Source of the DNA: Lactobacillus kullabergensis
GTDB lineage: Bacteria > Bacillota > Bacilli > Lactobacillales > Lactobacillaceae
Direction: 5' to 3'
Assembly: GCF_000967195.1 (NCBI RefSeq)
Contig: NZ_KQ033871.1
Location: forward strand, 1,750,067-1,814,066
DNA: 64,000 nucleotides
The position numbers and the translations under genes were made by a program. The notes under the pieces were generated by a model. The model was not told the DNA's origin and did not search any database. It saw nothing but the letters and a program-made list of their open reading frames with translations. How positions within the stretch are numbered: position 1 is the stretch's first letter; the number at the start of each line of letters is the position of its first letter. Positions 8,879 to 17,143 of the stretch are shown here, piece by piece.

Positions 8879-10024
8879 CTAATTCCCTGCTCTTTTCTTA
8901 GCAGCTTCAATTACTTCTTTGGTCGTTTTTTGCTTAGCAGCTTGACTTGCTTCTTCAGCTGTGTTGATCGGGCTTAGTTTTACGCCGTCAATAAATCTAA
9001 CATCACTCGCTTTGACATAGCTATCACCAAAATCCACTTCACTACCGCCACTTCCATCTGGCTTATTAGTGGCATAAAACCAATGACCTTTCATATGGTA
9101 AAATAGTTCAGCTTTATTTTCGGCTGGCACCCAAATATAAAGCAATTTATCTACCTTTATATTACCTCCCTGTTTCCTGATTCTTTGTCCATTATTATCT
9201 TGCTTTGTGCCATCAGCATTATAGACGTCTGTATCTTGATAAAATCTAATATAAGAATAATGCTCAGAGTTATAAAAATGATGCGGAAGCTCTTTTTTAA
9301 CTTTAACGTCTAGGCAATTGAGCCAATTATTCGTCCCTTTAATGCGATAAATAACTGCATTTGGAATAGCCATATTGGTTATATCGTCAGCATATCCTTC
9401 TTCTTGAGCTCGGTCGACTATAAAAGTAGTACCTTTTTTAGCCTTTTTAGTAGTTTTGAGACCGTTATTGATCTCATAAATTGGAGTCCCACCGTCTTTT
9501 GTCACTGTTGCGATAGTTTCTTCAGTGTTTGAAGCAGTGATTTTGCCCAAGTTGCCGGCTCTCACATATTGTTTTGCAGGACCACCAATGCGGTAGTAGC
9601 GCAAACCATTCTTAAACTTGACGGTACCACCATAAGTTGTAATTGAGGTTCCTTTCCGAATTAGGCGGTAGTCAGCCCTGCGTGAACTGGTAGCGTAAAC
9701 ATAGGAATTATGTTTAACTTCACGTTTAACGCCATCGATGTTATTAGCCTTGATATATTGCTTTTTACCGCTAATTTTATAGTATGGGGCATAGGGCTTG
9801 AAAGTTAGGATTAATGGCTTTTTATCAACTTCAATCCGGCGAAAAGCTGGATATTTAGCGTCTACCTTTTGTCCATCCTCATCATATGCTTGTGACGTAT
9901 ACATAACGGTTCTTATAGTGCTGGGAATCTTTGCTTGAACAGTATGGGATTGCTGATTAAATGTCCAAATTGCAGTAAGTCCTAAAAAACCAGCTGCTAA
10001 ATAATGAGTAATTTTTTTATTCAT
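8879..10024 (-). CDS. Secreted SLAP-domain surface protein 2
   Basis: A 381-residue secreted protein, the closest relative of SLAP protein 1: the first 60 residues are almost identical. The start (MNKKITH) and its ribosome site are also the same. It has a signal peptide, two SLAP-type repeats, a variable middle ('DRAQEEGYADDITNMAIPN') and the shared C-terminal domain with 'KLLYIWVPAENKAELFYH'. After 'KLSPINTAEEA' it has a longer charged tail (SQAAKQKTTKEVIEAAKKRAGN) than its copy. The pattern points to a recent tandem duplication that included the 5' flank, with later change in the middle and tail. Confidence 0.85.
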   Translation of the reverse strand: MNKKITHYLAAGFLGLTAIWTFNQQSHTVQAKIPSTIRTVMYTSQAYDEDGQKVDAKYPAFRRIEVDKKPLILTFKPYAPYYKISGKKQYIKANNIDGVKREVKHNSYVYATSSRRADYRLIRKGTSITTYGGTVKFKNGLRYYRIGGPAKQYVRAGNLGKITASNTEETIATVTKDGGTPIYEINNGLKTTKKAKKGTTFIVDRAQEEGYADDITNMAIPNAVIYRIKGTNNWLNCLDVKVKKELPHHFYNSEHYSYIRFYQDTDVYNADGTKQDNNGQRIRKQGGNIKVDKLLYIWVPAENKAELFYHMKGHWFYATNKPDGSGGSEVDFGDSYVKASDVRFIDGVKLSPINTAEEASQAAKQKTTKEVIEAAKKRAGN

Positions 10025-10131
10025 ATGTTTTAACCTCTCTTCTTCAAAAAATGCTATCTTTATTTTTGATTCTCTAATTTCTGCAATCAAAACAAGAAAT
10101 TATATAATTTCATTCTGTACCTTTCTTAGTG

Positions 10132-10180
10132 ATTAATGAAGGTAAAAAATGGTGAATTAAATTAGGCAAATATCTTAATA
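10132..10180 (-). promoter_or_regulatory. Repeated upstream element, copy B
   Basis: Second copy of the 50-base block, about 110 bases upstream of the SLAP protein 2 start. The whole flank from 10025 to 10180 closely resembles 8692-8848, so duplication carried the full regulatory region. Confidence 0.6.
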
Positions 10181-10181
10181 A

Positions 10182-10223
10182 AAAATGCATCCAATAGCTG
10201 GCTTTTACTATTAGGTGCATTTT
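10182..10223. terminator. Bidirectional terminator, copy 2 of 3
   Basis: AAAATGCATCCAATAG pairs with CTATTAGGTGCATTTT. It ends the SLAP protein 3/4 transcript and lies directly upstream of element B. Confidence 0.8.
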
Positions 10224-10251
10224 ATTGTAAATTTAATTTCTAAAAAATTAT

Positions 10252-11337
10252 TTATTTGACAGTTTTTTGCTTGGCGTTTTGCTGTGCTTCTTCAGCTGTA
10301 TTGATCGGGCTTAGTTTTACGCCATCAATAAATCTAACATCTTTTTGCTTAACATAGCCATCACCAACATCTATTACAGAGGTTCCTCCTTCTCGTGAGG
10401 CAGAGGCGTAAAATTCATGGCCCTTCAAGTGGTAAAATAATTCCGCTTTCTTTTCAGCTGGTACCCAAATATAAAGCAATTTATTTACTTTTAAAAACCC
10501 ACCTTGTTTTCTGATCTTTTGTCCGTGATGATCTTGCATAGTACCGTCTGCATTGTAAACATCTGTATTTTTATAAAACTTAATGTAAGAATAATGTTCA
10601 GAATCATAGTAATGTACAGGCATTTTCTTTTTGGCTTTAACTTCACTGCTCAGTAACCAATATTTTGTACCCTTAATATGATAAGTAAATATTTGGGGAT
10701 CATCTTCATCCCCTCCATTATTTTCAGCATAGTCTACCGTAAATTTTGTACCCCTTTTGGCTTTCTTGGAATAAGTATCGTCTTTAATAAAATCATAAAG
10801 TCCAGCTCCTTCTTTTGCAGTTACTTTTACAGTTGTTTCTTCTGTATTAGAACTAATAATCTTACTTAAGTTGCTGGCTTTCACATATTGCTTTTTTGGT
10901 CCACCAATGCGGTAGTAACGTTGCCCGTTCTTAAATTTGAAGGAATTGCCATAAGTTGTTATTGTCTTGCCCTTTTTAAGCAAACGGGAGTCAGCCCTCC
11001 GAGAGCTTGTAGCGTAAACATAAGAGTTTCGTTTGACCTTGCGTTTAACACCGTCAATGTTACTTGCCTTGATATATTGCTTTTTACCTTTAATTTGATA
11101 TGCGGGTGCAAACGGCTTAAAAGAAAATGGAATTGGTTGATCATCTAACTTAACCTGAGTGTAAGCTGCATATTTTCCTTTTACTTTATCACCGTATAAA
11201 TCATAAGCCTGGGCATCGTGCATTACGGTCGTAACAATACTTTTAGCTTCTACAGTATTGACTTTTTGGTTCATAACAAAAATTGCACAAACGCTTAAAA
11301 TAGTAGCTGCAACATAATGTAGAAACTGCTTATTCAT
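10252..11337 (-). CDS. Secreted SLAP-domain surface protein 3
   Basis: A 361-residue secreted protein with signal peptide (MNKQFLHYVAATILS..., cleavage near VEA-K), SLAP-type repeats ('VKRNSYVYATSSRRADSRLL', 'YYRIGGPKKQYVKASNL') and the family C-terminal domain ('DVYNADGTMQDHHGQ', 'KLLYIWVPAEKKAELFYHL', 'KLSPINTAEEA'). The start has GGGAG upstream. It lies 32 bases after SLAP protein 4 on the same strand and lacks its own upstream element, so it is probably the second gene of a two-gene operon. The middle (about residues 175-215) is acidic and unlike its neighbours. Confidence 0.85.
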   Translation of the reverse strand: MNKQFLHYVAATILSVCAIFVMNQKVNTVEAKSIVTTVMHDAQAYDLYGDKVKGKYAAYTQVKLDDQPIPFSFKPFAPAYQIKGKKQYIKASNIDGVKRKVKRNSYVYATSSRRADSRLLKKGKTITTYGNSFKFKNGQRYYRIGGPKKQYVKASNLSKIISSNTEETTVKVTAKEGAGLYDFIKDDTYSKKAKRGTKFTVDYAENNGGDEDDPQIFTYHIKGTKYWLLSSEVKAKKKMPVHYYDSEHYSYIKFYKNTDVYNADGTMQDHHGQKIRKQGGFLKVNKLLYIWVPAEKKAELFYHLKGHEFYASASREGGTSVIDVGDGYVKQKDVRFIDGVKLSPINTAEEAQQNAKQKTVK

Positions 11338-11369
11338 ATATTTTCTCCCTTCTAGACATATTTCAAAAA

Positions 11370-12479
11370 TTATTCAGCTTTCTTATTTGTATCCTGTTTT
11401 GCAGCTTGACGCGCTTCTTCTGGTGTATTACTTGGACTTAATTTAAGGCCATCAATAAATTTAACATCTTTTTTCTTAACATAGCCTTGACCGACATTTA
11501 TTACATCCGAACCACTGCTTCCATCTGGTAAATCTGTAGCATAAAATTGATGGCCTGCTAAATGATAAAACAATTCAGCCTTATTTTTGGATTTTATCCA
11601 AATATAAAGCAATTTGTTTACCTTTATAAAACCTCCTTGTTTGATAATTTTTTGCCCATGATGATCTTGCTTTGTACCGTCAGCATTATAAACATCAGTA
11701 TCTTTATAAAACATTATATAAGTATAATGTTCAAATTTATAATCATGTATTGGTATTTTCTTATCTGCTTTGACATCACGGTACCATATCCAAAAGTCTG
11801 TACCTTTTATATGATATTCATATCCATCAGGATCGTCTATATCCATGGAAGAATATTGCGCATAATCAACTTTGAATTTGGTTCCTTTCTTGACTCTCTT
11901 TACAATGTCTTCATCGTCACTATCAATATAAGCATAATCAGTAATATCAGCTCCCTTGGTTTTTACAGTTACAGTTGTTTCTTCTGTATTAGAACTAATA
12001 ATCTTACTTAAGTTGCTGGCTTTCACATATTGCTTTTTTGGTCCACCAATGCGGTAGTACCATAAACCGTTCTTAAATTTGAAGGAATTGCCATAAGTTG
12101 TTATTGTCTTGCCTTTTTTAAGCAAGCGAGAATCAGCCCTCCGCGAGCTCGTAGCGTAAACAAAGGAATTATGTTTGACTTTACGTTTAACACCATCTAT
12201 GTTGCTGGCCTTGATATATTTATTTTTACCGCTAATTTTGTATGCTGGTGCAAACGGTTTAAATCTGAATGAAATTGGGTCATCGTCCACCTTAACTTGA
12301 GTATAAGCTGCATATTTTCCTTTGACTTTATCACCATATAAATCACAAGCTTGAGCATCGTGCATTACGGTTTTAATAATACTTTTGGCTTCTACAGTAT
12401 TAGTTTGTTGGTTAAGCACCAGACTTGCAGAAATGCCCAATATAGCAACTGCTAAATAACGAAAAGGCTTTTTAGTCAT
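11370..12479 (-). CDS. Secreted SLAP-domain surface protein 4
   Basis: A 369-residue secreted protein. The start chosen is MTKKPFRY, with AAAGGAG eleven bases upstream; eleven upstream codons in frame are probably untranslated. It has a signal peptide, SLAP-type repeats closely matching protein 3 ('AYDLYG'-like 'ACDLYGDKVKGKYAAYTQV'), an Asp-rich middle ('DYAYIDSDDEDIVKR', 'YSSMDIDDPDGYEYH') and the common C-terminal domain, here ending 'KLSPSNTPEEARQ'. It heads the two-gene unit with protein 3 and has its own copy of the repeated upstream element. Confidence 0.85.
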   Translation of the reverse strand: MTKKPFRYLAVAILGISASLVLNQQTNTVEAKSIIKTVMHDAQACDLYGDKVKGKYAAYTQVKVDDDPISFRFKPFAPAYKISGKNKYIKASNIDGVKRKVKHNSFVYATSSRRADSRLLKKGKTITTYGNSFKFKNGLWYYRIGGPKKQYVKASNLSKIISSNTEETTVTVKTKGADITDYAYIDSDDEDIVKRVKKGTKFKVDYAQYSSMDIDDPDGYEYHIKGTDFWIWYRDVKADKKIPIHDYKFEHYTYIMFYKDTDVYNADGTKQDHHGQKIIKQGGFIKVNKLLYIWIKSKNKAELFYHLAGHQFYATDLPDGSSGSDVINVGQGYVKKKDVKFIDGLKLSPSNTPEEARQAAKQDTNKKAE

Positions 12480-12605
12480 ATAATTTTTACTCCTTTCTCT
12501 TAAGACAGGCACTGTTGTTACTGCATCGCCCTTATTTCATAAAAATGCAAAACAAATGATAGCGCAAACATACTGGCTATAATTAATTCTGAACCTTTTT
12601 CAGTA

Positions 12606-12654
12606 ATTAATGAAGGTAAAAAATGGTGGGCTTAATCAGGCAAATATCTTAATA
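12606..12654 (-). promoter_or_regulatory. Repeated upstream element, copy C
   Basis: Third copy of the 50-base block, about 127 bases upstream of the SLAP protein 4 start. Here only the core is conserved; the bases nearer the gene differ from copies A and B. That makes the core the best candidate for a functional site. Confidence 0.6.
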
Positions 12655-12739
12655 TATAGGGGGATACTTAATTCTAAACTTTCTTCGTTGAATTTATATG
12701 TATTTATACGTATAATAAGAAACATGGAAGGTTTACTTT

Positions 12740-12927
12740 GTGGCGAAGACGCCAAGAGAAATTATCAAGATTTTAAAAAAGCAAGGCTTTATGAAAAAGT
12801 CTCAAAACGGATCCCATCTGAAATGTATAACCCCATTACAAATGTTACTATTCCTGTTCCCATTCATCCGAAAGAAATGAAAAAAGGACTAGAACAGAGA
12901 ATTCTAAAAGAAGCTGGATTAAAATGA
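12740..12927 (+). pseudogene. hicA: HicA mRNA interferase, frameshifted
   Basis: The GTG at 12740 (GGAAGG upstream) opens a clear HicA toxin: 'AKTPREIIKILKKQGF' and the catalytic-His motif 'NGSHLK'. After Lys at 12821-12823 the frame changes. The rest of HicA ('NVTIPVPIHPKEMKKGLEQRILKEAGLK') continues in another frame to the stop at 12925-12927. Restoring one A in the AAA at 12821-12823 would give a normal product of about 62 residues. The toxin is therefore probably inactive, unless the slip is a sequencing error or is read by frameshifting. Its antitoxin gene follows by 38 bases. Confidence 0.8.
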
Positions 12928-12965
12928 ATTTTTCAGCTAATTTTTACATGTTAGGAGGAATTAAT

Positions 12966-13346
12966 ATGTCTAAACTTTTAGTATACCCTGTTATACTTCA
13001 CCCTGAAGACACTGGCTATACTGTCGAAGTTCCAGATATTACAGGTGGTTTTACTCAGGGCGAAGATTTAACTAATGCTTTGGAAATGGCTTCTGATATG
13101 ATTGGATTAATGTTGGAAGACACGACTAATTATCCTAAACCATCTAAGTTAGAAAGTATCCATGTTGCTGACAATGATATTAAAACTATTGTTGCCATTG
13201 ATATGGATGATTATAGACGCAATAATTCCAAGACAATCCGCAAAACAGTAACTGTACCAGAATATCTGGTAAAAATGGGCAAAGAGAAAAATTTAAATTT
13301 TTCTACTGTATTAACTAAAGCATTAAAAACAGAATTAAATTTATAA
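12966..13346 (+). CDS. hicB: HicB antitoxin
   Basis: A 126-residue antitoxin. The start is ATG with AGGAGG seven bases upstream. Residues 1-60 form the HicB partial RNase H-like fold ('YPVILHPEDTGYTVEVPDITGGFTQGEDL'). The C-terminal region ('KTVTVPEYLVKMGKEKNLNFS') looks like a ribbon-helix-helix DNA-binding domain. HicB neutralises HicA and represses its own operon. Here it outlives a frameshifted hicA directly upstream. Confidence 0.88.
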   Translation: MSKLLVYPVILHPEDTGYTVEVPDITGGFTQGEDLTNALEMASDMIGLMLEDTTNYPKPSKLESIHVADNDIKTIVAIDMDDYRRNNSKTIRKTVTVPEYLVKMGKEKNLNFSTVLTKALKTELNL

Positions 13347-13360
13347 CTAGAAAAAATAAA

Positions 13361-13392
13361 TCCTGGAAGTTAATTAACTTTCGGGACCTTTT
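13361..13392. terminator. Probable terminator after hicB
   Basis: An imperfect hairpin (GGAAGTT / AACTTTC) with 'cgggacc' and a T run, related to the terminator at 7468-7501. Confidence 0.5.
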
Positions 13393-13432
13393 TACAATTT
13401 TTGGACTAATTATTAAATAGCATAATACAAAA

Positions 13433-13472
13433 TAATGCACCTAATAGCTGATTTTTACTATTAGGTTGCATT
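13433..13472. terminator. Bidirectional terminator, copy 3 of 3
   Basis: TAATGCACCTAATAG pairs with CTATTAGGTTGCATT (one extra T). It separates hicB from the convergent LRR protein gene. Confidence 0.7.
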
Positions 13473-13559
13473 AAATTATGAATTTTTTCTCTTGATCGTT
13501 CTTACTCAGTAGTTATAAACAGATTTATGCTGTACTACTGGGCTAATTAACAAAAAATT

Positions 13560-15860
13560 CTAAAAGTTAGCTTTCTTTACATATCGCTTCAATCCGGTGA
13601 TGTAATAATAACGACCTTTCCGTTTTGCTGCACCACCAAATGTTCTAACTTTGCGTCCACGCTTCAGACTGGCATGTCTTATTTTCTTTACTTTTTGATT
13701 ATAGATCAGAGCCTTGTGCTTTAACTTACGCTTTTGGCCTGTAATATTAGTAGCCTTCACAAACGTATTATTACCTAAAAGATAATACTTCTTACCTTTT
13801 ATGTTTTCGGTACCATAAGTAATAATTATCTGGCCTGACATAAATTCGCCTGGTTTCCGCTTACCATTAATATCATAAAGATAAGAATTATGCATTACCG
13901 TTCTTTCAGTCCCGTTAAAGTTAGCTTTCTTCACGTAGCGGTTCAATCCGATGATATAGTAATAGCGACCTTTTCGCTTTACTGCACCGCCATATGTTGT
14001 AACTTTGCGTCCACGTTTCAGAATGGCATGTCTTATTTTCTTTACTTTTTGATTATAGATCAGAGCCCTGTGCTTTAACTTACGCTTTTGGCCTGTAATA
14101 TTATTGGCCTTCACAAACGTATTATTACCTAAAAAATAATACTTCTTACCGTTTATGTTTTCGGTATCATAGGTAGTAATTATCTGGCCTGACATAAATT
14201 CGCCTGGTAACCGCTTACCATCAATATCATAGAGATACGAATTATGCATTACCATTCTTTCAGTCCCTTTAAGGTAAGTAAAAGTTACAGTCTGAGGCTC
14301 ATAGCTGAAGAAGCCTGTCGCATTATAAGGTCTTGCCTTTAATAGATAACCAGCAAATTTCAGTTCTTGGGTAATGTAGCCATCGCCAACATTACCATTC
14401 AAGATTGTATCAGGTGCCAGTTTAAGGCCATTTTTATCTTCATAATGGACTCTGACATCAGCTCCTGCAATCGGCTCTATAGTACCAGATGAATGACTTG
14501 GTGGCGTTGGTGTTGGCGTCGGTGGTGTTGGCGGATTGACTGGTGGCTTATCCTCATCAAAGTGTGTACCCTCGCGAACATAAGTATCGGCATCATTAGC
14601 TGGATCATAATTTGCTATTAACTCTTTTGAGCTCCACCTATTCTTGCCCTGAGGGTCATTAAGTGTACCACCAGCAACATTGCGCCAAGTGCCATCAGCA
14701 TCAAATCCTGTACCCTTGACAATATTATCTTTTCCTAGTTTTAACAAGTTTAAACTTTGCAAATCATTTAGCATATCGGAAATGTATATAATTTTGCTCA
14801 TATCAAAACCGCTAATATCAAGCCTTTGCAACCGAATATCATACTGAAACATGCCGCTCATATTAAAAACATTCGCGGTTTTAAAATTACTGAGATCAAG
14901 CTCTGTGATATTCTCACAGTCATTAAACATGTCATTCATTACAGTTACTTTATCAGTATTAAATTTGCTAACATCAATTTTTGTTAATAACTTACATGAA
15001 GCAAACATTCCTGACATAGTCGAAACGTTAGCAGTTGAAAAGCCGCTAACATCTAGGTCAGTTAAGACAAAGCAATTGTTAAACATCCCGTTCATATCAG
15101 TGACATTATCAGTTTTGAAATCTTTACCAAACTTAATACTTTTTAGTGACCAGCAATTCTGGAACATAGTACTGGTATTAGTCACCTTACTAGTTTTAAA
15201 GTTGCTTAAATCAATTGCATTTAAACTTCTGCATTCTTCAAACATGCCACTTAATTCCGAAACATTTTCGGTATTAAAGGAACTGACATCAATATTTTTA
15301 AGACTTACGCAAGAATAAAACATGCTTGACATTGTGGTAACATTGGCAGTATTAAAGTTTTTTAGATTAACATCGCTCAAACGATAACATGATGAAAACA
15401 TGCTTGTCATATCAGTAATTTTACTAGTATCAAGCTTGTCCAAGCCGTCTATATTAGTTAGATAAGTAAAGCCTTTAAATAGATACCTGACTGACCCACT
15501 AAGTGTCAAGGGACCCTGAATAACAATATGGTTAACATTTTCAGGATCAAGCCTTACATTATATAAAGCATTTGCCAGCGGTTTCGGGTCATTAAAAGCT
15601 GTGGAGTTACCAGGAATAGTTAATGTTTTACTGGTCGAATCATAGCTAAGTGACAGTTCACTATTATCATCAATATCAGTACTGACCCATGGAACTGTCT
15701 TAGTTTCTCTTGTTGCAATTTTCGTTTCTTTTGCTGAATTTGCAGGAGGTGAAGCCGATGCAAATATTGTTTGCGGTTTAATAATACTTAAACCTACCAC
15801 AGTCATAGCAATAATAGCTAAGTACGTTGTAAGTTTAATCCTAAAATGGTGTTTATTCAT
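13560..15860 (-). CDS. BspA-type LRR / MucBP / SLAP surface protein
   Basis: A 766-residue secreted protein. The start has AAAGGAG upstream. The order of parts is: signal peptide (about 1-33); a spacer; about ten BspA-like (DUF285) leucine-rich repeats (about 120-390) of the pattern 'T..V.-MS.MF..C..L..LDLS.F'; a Pro-rich linker ('PPVNPPTPPTPTPTPP'); one MucBP domain (about 465-530, 'GADVRVHYEDKNGLKLAPD'); and two SLAP repeats (about 535-766) that are near copies of each other. The LRR and MucBP parts suggest binding to host proteins or mucin, and SLAP suggests non-covalent wall attachment. No LPxTG motif is present. It ends at the terminator downstream of hicB. Confidence 0.85.
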   Translation of the reverse strand: MNKHHFRIKLTTYLAIIAMTVVGLSIIKPQTIFASASPPANSAKETKIATRETKTVPWVSTDIDDNSELSLSYDSTSKTLTIPGNSTAFNDPKPLANALYNVRLDPENVNHIVIQGPLTLSGSVRYLFKGFTYLTNIDGLDKLDTSKITDMTSMFSSCYRLSDVNLKNFNTANVTTMSSMFYSCVSLKNIDVSSFNTENVSELSGMFEECRSLNAIDLSNFKTSKVTNTSTMFQNCWSLKSIKFGKDFKTDNVTDMNGMFNNCFVLTDLDVSGFSTANVSTMSGMFASCKLLTKIDVSKFNTDKVTVMNDMFNDCENITELDLSNFKTANVFNMSGMFQYDIRLQRLDISGFDMSKIIYISDMLNDLQSLNLLKLGKDNIVKGTGFDADGTWRNVAGGTLNDPQGKNRWSSKELIANYDPANDADTYVREGTHFDEDKPPVNPPTPPTPTPTPPSHSSGTIEPIAGADVRVHYEDKNGLKLAPDTILNGNVGDGYITQELKFAGYLLKARPYNATGFFSYEPQTVTFTYLKGTERMVMHNSYLYDIDGKRLPGEFMSGQIITTYDTENINGKKYYFLGNNTFVKANNITGQKRKLKHRALIYNQKVKKIRHAILKRGRKVTTYGGAVKRKGRYYYIIGLNRYVKKANFNGTERTVMHNSYLYDINGKRKPGEFMSGQIIITYGTENIKGKKYYLLGNNTFVKATNITGQKRKLKHKALIYNQKVKKIRHASLKRGRKVRTFGGAAKRKGRYYYITGLKRYVKKANF

Positions 15861-16116
15861 TATTTGTCTCCTTTAAGCAATATACTTCTACTTAACCAAA
15901 GTGTAGCATAAATAACCTTTAATATAAAATATATTTTTAGAAATATATAAATATATATAATTTTTCTTATTGCTTTTTATATACAAAAGCACTAATATTA
16001 TATAGTAATAAATAAATTATACATATAGCATAAAAGAGCTTAAAAATAAATTTTAGTCTCAAATTTTTACCATAAAGTGACATGCTTTTTCTATGGTCAT
16101 TCCCTTTCACTACTTT
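15861..16116. other. AT-rich upstream region of the LRR gene
   Basis: Very AT-rich sequence that must hold the promoter of the LRR surface protein. No box could be assigned with confidence, and no coding frame was seen. Confidence 0.4.
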
Positions 16117-16335
16117 TTGATGATTACTGAAGAAGCCGAATTGAAGTGGCTAAAGAAATTCATGCACCACTTATGCGGTAATCAAAGAGATAGTATCGGA
16201 GTAATTCCAACGGATACTTAGAAAGCTTCTATCGCAAAATTAAATAAAGTGAGCATACTGCATTTGGCTGCGCCAACTTCCACAATCTGTTAACTAAAAT
16301 CAGATTGTCAGAAAATAAGGCAAAATAAAAAGAAT
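16117..16335 (+). pseudogene. ISL3-family transposase C-terminal remnant 1
   Basis: Broken reading frames spell pieces of an ISL3 transposase tail: 'LKWLKKFMHHLCGNQRD', then in a second frame 'SNSNGYLESFYRKIK', then in a third 'TAFGCANFHNLLTKIRL'. At least two frameshifts and a stop separate them. A second scrap of the same family lies at 18836-18965, beyond the LanFEG genes. Confidence 0.65.
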
Positions 16336-16411
16336 CAAGTAGCTAATAAACTGCTTGATTCTTTTTATTTACATCAACGACAATGAGCAATTATTTATTT
16401 AATTGTCATTT

Positions 16412-17143
16412 CTAATTTTGCCAGTTGTCGAACACTTTTATAATTAACAAAGTTATAACCATAGTTAAAATTAACGGAATAATCATTTCCCAAGCCGTCA
16501 GAGTTTGTACTTGACTGCTAATCGTAGCTTCCCAAAAAGTGATTAATCTTATTTGCCACGCCCAAGGAATCACGGGCCAGATAAAATCAAAAAGACTGGT
16601 AATGCTTAAGCCTGAGATTACAACACCAAAAAAGCCCAGAATCATGGCACCACCAACATTAAGCTTTAATACTATCCATTGTTCTAGTTCGTATTGAATA
16701 AGACCGAAAAGTGCAAAAATAAAACTGGTTAGTAAAATTTTAATAAAGGATATATTATTTATCTGAAAAGCAAATCTTAAAATAAAGAAATAAATTAAAC
16801 TCATTCCGATAATTTCAAAGAAATATAATAACCAATAATAAAATAGCTGCAGCCCAATAGTTAAGCCTTTTTTGCCAGGATTAGCCAACCAATTTTTACA
16901 ATGACCAGCTTTTTCTTCCCGATCAAAAACCAGACCGATAACAATGCTAATAACTAGCGGAGAAATAAGCGCCAGCAATTCGTAAAAAGTTATTATCATA
17001 ACGGATGAGTTTACAATGCTTTTTCTTGTACCATAATAAAATCCCATTAATAATGGATAAGCAATTAAAGTTAACAAATGTAAATATAATAAAAAACTCC
17101 GCTTAAGTTTAACGTTTTCTGACCGAAAAATATTTTTAAGCAT
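16412..17143 (-). CDS. Lantibiotic-immunity type ABC permease (LanG-like)
   Basis: A 243-residue membrane protein with about six hydrophobic spans. It is of the LanE/LanG (MutG/EpiG) permease type, and contains the charged 'FDREEKAGHCKNWLANPGKKG' cytoplasmic loop seen in this family after the second span. It overlaps the upstream permease gene by eight bases and is the third gene of an ATPase-permease-permease operon. Such transporters expel lantibiotics from the producing or a resistant cell. No lantibiotic precursor or modification gene is nearby, so it may be stand-alone resistance. Confidence 0.75.
   Translation of the reverse strand: MLKNIFRSENVKLKRSFLLYLHLLTLIAYPLLMGFYYGTRKSIVNSSVMIITFYELLALISPLVISIVIGLVFDREEKAGHCKNWLANPGKKGLTIGLQLFYYWLLYFFEIIGMSLIYFFILRFAFQINNISFIKILLTSFIFALFGLIQYELEQWIVLKLNVGGAMILGFFGVVISGLSITSLFDFIWPVIPWAWQIRLITFWEATISSQVQTLTAWEMIIPLILTMVITLLIIKVFDNWQN

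Noticed and set aside
11562-12011. A 149-codon plus-strand frame over SLAP protein 4
   Set aside because: It is antisense to a well-supported secreted protein and has no ribosome site. The hydrophobic look comes from the A/T-rich complement of Lys/Asp codons.
12610-12927. A single 105-codon gene ending before hicB
   Set aside because: The first 70 codons have no protein-like character and run through a regulatory element. Only the end is HicA, and the other half of HicA is in a neighbouring frame, so a frameshifted hicA explains it better.
14851-15318. A 155-codon plus-strand frame over the LRR region
   Set aside because: The repeated LRR codons keep the opposite strand free of stops. There is no ribosome site and the predicted product is only a mirror of the repeat.
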